Shown here: positions 61,936 through 64,000 of the stretch, in pieces | How positions within the stretch are numbered: the stretch's first letter is position 1 | Layout: each line of letters begins with the position of its first letter | Origin: Candidatus Gastranaerophilales bacterium | Lineage (GTDB): Bacteria > Cyanobacteriota > Vampirovibrionia > Gastranaerophilales > Gastranaerophilaceae | Reading direction: 5' to 3' | DNA length: 64,000 nucleotides | Assembly: GCA_944323935.1 (NCBI GenBank) | Contig: CALUUJ010000010.1 | Span: forward strand, 1-64,000 | Notes under the pieces: model-generated | Database searches by the model: none | Seen by the model: the letters and a program-made list of their open reading frames with translations, nothing else | Told to the model about the DNA's origin: nothing | Program-made: the position numbers and the translations under genes

Positions 61936-62544
61936 ATGCTTGTAAAAGATAATACAAGAAAAACTTTTTTAAGTCCCGAAATAACAATAATACTAACTAT
62001 ATTAATATTTGCAATTATTTGTATATTCCTAGATATAAATATTTTACATGTTGATAGAGTTGGAGTTTATAAATCGCCTCAAGCATATGATACCTATGTT
62101 TTAAAGAGATATTTTCTTTTTATATATATACCTGTATTGCTTTTTATAATGAGTGTATATACATTCTTAAATAAAAAGGCTCATAATTTAGAAGAATTAG
62201 GTAAAATTACATTATATTCATATGGAATTCTAACCGTATTTGCAATAGTAAAGATAATATATATATTAGTAACCCCGAGCAAGACCCCAAGTTCAGTATG
62301 GTTTTTAATGCCTCCTGCGTTATATGATATTTTAAAAGGGCTCGGGGAAATACATATATTATATTTTCTTTTTGCATTAACTTTTTGTATATTTATTTTT
62401 AGTTTTATCTCAAAACTTATGATTAAATTTATACAACCAATTGTGTATATAATAATATACAACGGAGGAATAGCATATTTAATATACGAATTTCTAAAAC
62501 TATGTATATTTTTAGATGAACTTTTTGATGTTACATTGGGTTAA
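61936..62544 (+). CDS. Membrane protein of unknown function
   Basis: A 202-aa protein with about five hydrophobic segments (residues 17-37, 62-82, 95-115, 135-160, 170-190). The N-terminal part has a Yip1/DUF-like arrangement but no motif I can name. AAGGAAAG precedes the ATG, 27 bp after sucD. The 111-bp gap after it shows nothing recognisable. Confidence 0.6.
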   Translation: MLVKDNTRKTFLSPEITIILTILIFAIICIFLDINILHVDRVGVYKSPQAYDTYVLKRYFLFIYIPVLLFIMSVYTFLNKKAHNLEELGKITLYSYGILTVFAIVKIIYILVTPSKTPSSVWFLMPPALYDILKGLGEIHILYFLFALTFCIFIFSFISKLMIKFIQPIVYIIIYNGGIAYLIYEFLKLCIFLDELFDVTLG

Positions 62545-62655
62545 AGTGTTTGTTAGTAAAAATAATATATAAAGATAAATAGTATAAAATCAAAAATTCT
62601 TGGTGCCAAATATCTTCAGATTCAATACTTTAATAAAGTTTGTGTAGAAATATAA

Positions 62656-63084
62656 TTATTTAGTTATATCAATTATGTTTGGAAAATCGTCTAAACTTTG
62701 TGCAACAGATTTAATTACATCTTCATATGATGCAAGTGCATTTGGTACAACGGCTAATTTAGCACCATAGTTTCCTATTATATGTGTTGCCTTAATTGGT
62801 ATATCATTTTTATCTTTTAGGGTTTTTACAGGCGAATCAGGAAAATCACGATGTACTGCATCGCAAAACATAGCATAATATTTTACATCATCTGCTTTAT
62901 CTTCTTTACCTATACATTCTACAAGTCTGTTTGCGGCTTCTCTTGCTTGTTGTTCTTGCCAAGATTCTCCTTGTGGAACAAGAATATAACCCTTCTGAAT
63001 GCTTTGTATTTCATCTGTACAAAATTTACTGAAGCCATATTGTAAGTACCCAGTTGGATTGTATCTAAAATTATTATTAATCAC
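62656..63084 (-). CDS. Soluble protein of unknown function
   Basis: A 142-aa protein with GTG start at 63084, supported by AAGGGG. The sequence shows no signal peptide or membrane segment; blocks are ESWQEQQAREAANRLVECIG (helical) and GNYGAKLAVVPNALASYEDVI. No family recognised. It precedes, in the same direction, nothing closer than the membrane protein's end. Confidence 0.55.
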   Translation of the reverse strand: MINNNFRYNPTGYLQYGFSKFCTDEIQSIQKGYILVPQGESWQEQQAREAANRLVECIGKEDKADDVKYYAMFCDAVHRDFPDSPVKTLKDKNDIPIKATHIIGNYGAKLAVVPNALASYEDVIKSVAQSLDDFPNIIDITK

Positions 63085-63172
63085 GTTTACCCCTTTAAAT
63101 GTTATATATTATATTTAAAAATCATAAATTGATATTTTGCTAATTTTATTTATAAGTAAAAGTTTTATAATA

Positions 63173-63550
63173 TTAAAGTTGATTAGGAGTTATGGTTAGA
63201 GTTTTGATGTTATTATATGTTGCAGTACATTTTAATCTTTTTAGATATTTTAAGTCATTTCCCATATTTTCAATAATTAATAAACAAGTGGGCTGTTTGT
63301 TTGTCCTTAAACCATAATATAGAGCTTGTCCAATACATTCTGCCCATTTATTTGCGAAATCAACTTCTACTGCTAAATTCTCGGTCAAACAATCAACTCT
63401 TGTTTTGTCATCTAATTCATATTCTAATATTCCATTATTCTTATTACACCAATATTTTTGATATTCAAATTCTTTGTGTAACCTTTTGCCTTCAGCTTTA
63501 ATTGGGAATATAAATATTAATATAAAAACTGTTAGAACTAATTTTTTCAT
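63173..63550 (-). CDS. Secreted PD-(D/E)XK-like small protein
   Basis: A 125-aa protein with signal peptide (MKKLVLTVFILIFIFPIKA). The mature part reads EYQKYWCNKNNGILEYELDD followed by KTRVDCLTENLAVEVDFANKWAECIGQALYYGL. The Asp - (x)9 - Glu-x-Asp - Lys order and the following 'aiGQalyY' helix recall a PD-(D/E)XK nuclease-like family seen in many Gram-negative bacteria, whose members are exported and of unknown role. Two Cys pairs could form disulfides. Whether it cuts DNA is unknown. Confidence 0.6.
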   Translation of the reverse strand: MKKLVLTVFILIFIFPIKAEGKRLHKEFEYQKYWCNKNNGILEYELDDKTRVDCLTENLAVEVDFANKWAECIGQALYYGLRTNKQPTCLLIIENMGNDLKYLKRLKCTATYNNIKTLTITPNQL

Positions 63551-63761
63551 TTTTATATTTTGAACCTCCGAAAATAGAAAAACATAACGTATTTTCCTAT
63601 TTAAAATATATTAGATGAGTTTTCAATATAAAATAGTTAAATTAGTCATTACATAAAGGTTAAATATAATAATATACTCTATATAGTAATAAATAAAAAG
63701 GTTATAAAATGTAAAATAAGTGGTATTTAAATAATGTTTTAATGGTCTATTGGGAGTTATT

Positions 63762-64000
63762 ATGAAAATAAAATACTTCTTTCTATTTTTAGTCACAATA
63801 ACTGCCTCTTTAGGAGGATTATTATCAGGTTATGATACAGGTGTAATTTCAGGGGCTTTACTTTTTATCAATGAAAGCTGGGATTTAACTGATTATATAC
63901 AAGGAATACTTGTAAGTTCGGTTCTGATTGGAGCTGTAATAGGTGCAGCAACAAACGGTATTTTGGCTGATATATTCGGAAGAAAAAAAATAATAATTGC
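63762..64000 (+). CDS. MFS sugar porter family transporter (5' part, cut by the window edge)
   Basis: A frame open from the ATG at 63762 to the right edge, at least 79 codons, with GGGAG six bases before. It begins MKIKYFFLFLVTITASLGGL and continues LSGYDTGVISGALLFI, the sugar-porter signature of transmembrane helix 1, then GILADIFGRKK, the loop 2-3 MFS motif. Likely a proton-coupled sugar importer (XylE/AraE-like); the substrate cannot be told. The 211-bp region upstream (63551-63761) is AT-rich with no clear motif. Confidence 0.9.
   Translation, partial: MKIKYFFLFLVTITASLGGLLSGYDTGVISGALLFINESWDLTDYIQGILVSSVLIGAVIGAATNGILADIFGRKKIII

Noticed and set aside
1..64000. tRNA or rRNA genes
   Set aside because: No GGTTCGAATCC-type T-arm or cloverleaf-like GC-rich stretch was seen in the gaps; the TTCGAATC at about 30270 lies inside the C-ring gene.

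Overview
The window is a 64 kb piece of a very AT-rich bacterial chromosome with densely packed genes on both strands. Several signs point to a Gram-negative, anaerobic, non-photosynthetic relative of cyanobacteria (Gastranaerophilales / Vampirovibrionia, formerly 'Melainabacteria'). These are oxygen-sensitive class III ribonucleotide reductase (nrdD/nrdG), a PPi-dependent phosphofructokinase, LPS-type genes (GT9 heptosyltransferase-like, HldE-type kinase, O-antigen ligase), a DUF4330 protein, and families of otherwise unknown proteins with a short N-terminal 'SFGK / NFNG / SFKG' motif. The lineage is an inference from gene content and was not tested by phylogeny.

Left end (1-5442): a complete type II-C CRISPR-Cas locus. 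An array of 13 spacers enters from the left edge. It is followed by a tracrRNA on the same strand and then by cas2, cas1 and cas9 on the opposite strand. Every 36-bp repeat ends in TGTTATAAT, a perfect extended -10 element, so each spacer probably has its own promoter, as known from Neisseria.

5452-9158: a 45-bp perfect direct repeat carries a consensus-like promoter whose predicted start point falls on an ATG. It occurs once before a zeta-toxin-like kinase plus a small ORF, and again before an oligopeptide-permease operon (dppB-dppC-mgtC). The kinase cassette appears to have been placed between two copies of a leaderless promoter.

9-26 kb: housekeeping and envelope genes (PlsC-like acyltransferase, hpt-tilS, galE, MscS, accB-accC, GT9), a degenerate M48-like secreted protein, three tandem GNAT-like paralogues with the SFGK motif, and a GGDEF / degenerate HD-GYP signalling protein.

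26.6-30.6 kb: a flagellar-type export operon, fliM/N-like - fliO - fliP - fliQ - (secretin N-domain-like gene) - fliR, with overlapping start and stop codons. No flagellin, hook or rod gene is in the window.

30.8-46.6 kb: an orphan DNA methyltransferase, a LOG protein, an HD-GYP plus response-regulator pair, a SulP transporter, an XRE regulator, several lineage-type unknown proteins including an 819-aa HD-domain protein, nrdD-nrdG, and a YeiH-type transporter.

46.7-50.2 kb: a lipid operon like E. coli ynbABC (CDP-alcohol phosphatidyltransferase, methyltransferase, CdsA-like, PlsC-like). Its phosphatidyltransferase is fused to a flavodoxin domain.

50.4-64 kb: gltX, glycosyltransferase, PPi-PFK, a nucleotidyltransferase-like unknown, heptose kinase - DUF4330 - O-antigen ligase - sucC - sucD, a few small secreted unknowns, and the start of a sugar-porter MFS gene cut by the right edge. 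I saw no rRNA, tRNA or IS element. No stretch longer than about 300 bases lacks a gene, apart from the CRISPR/tracrRNA region.
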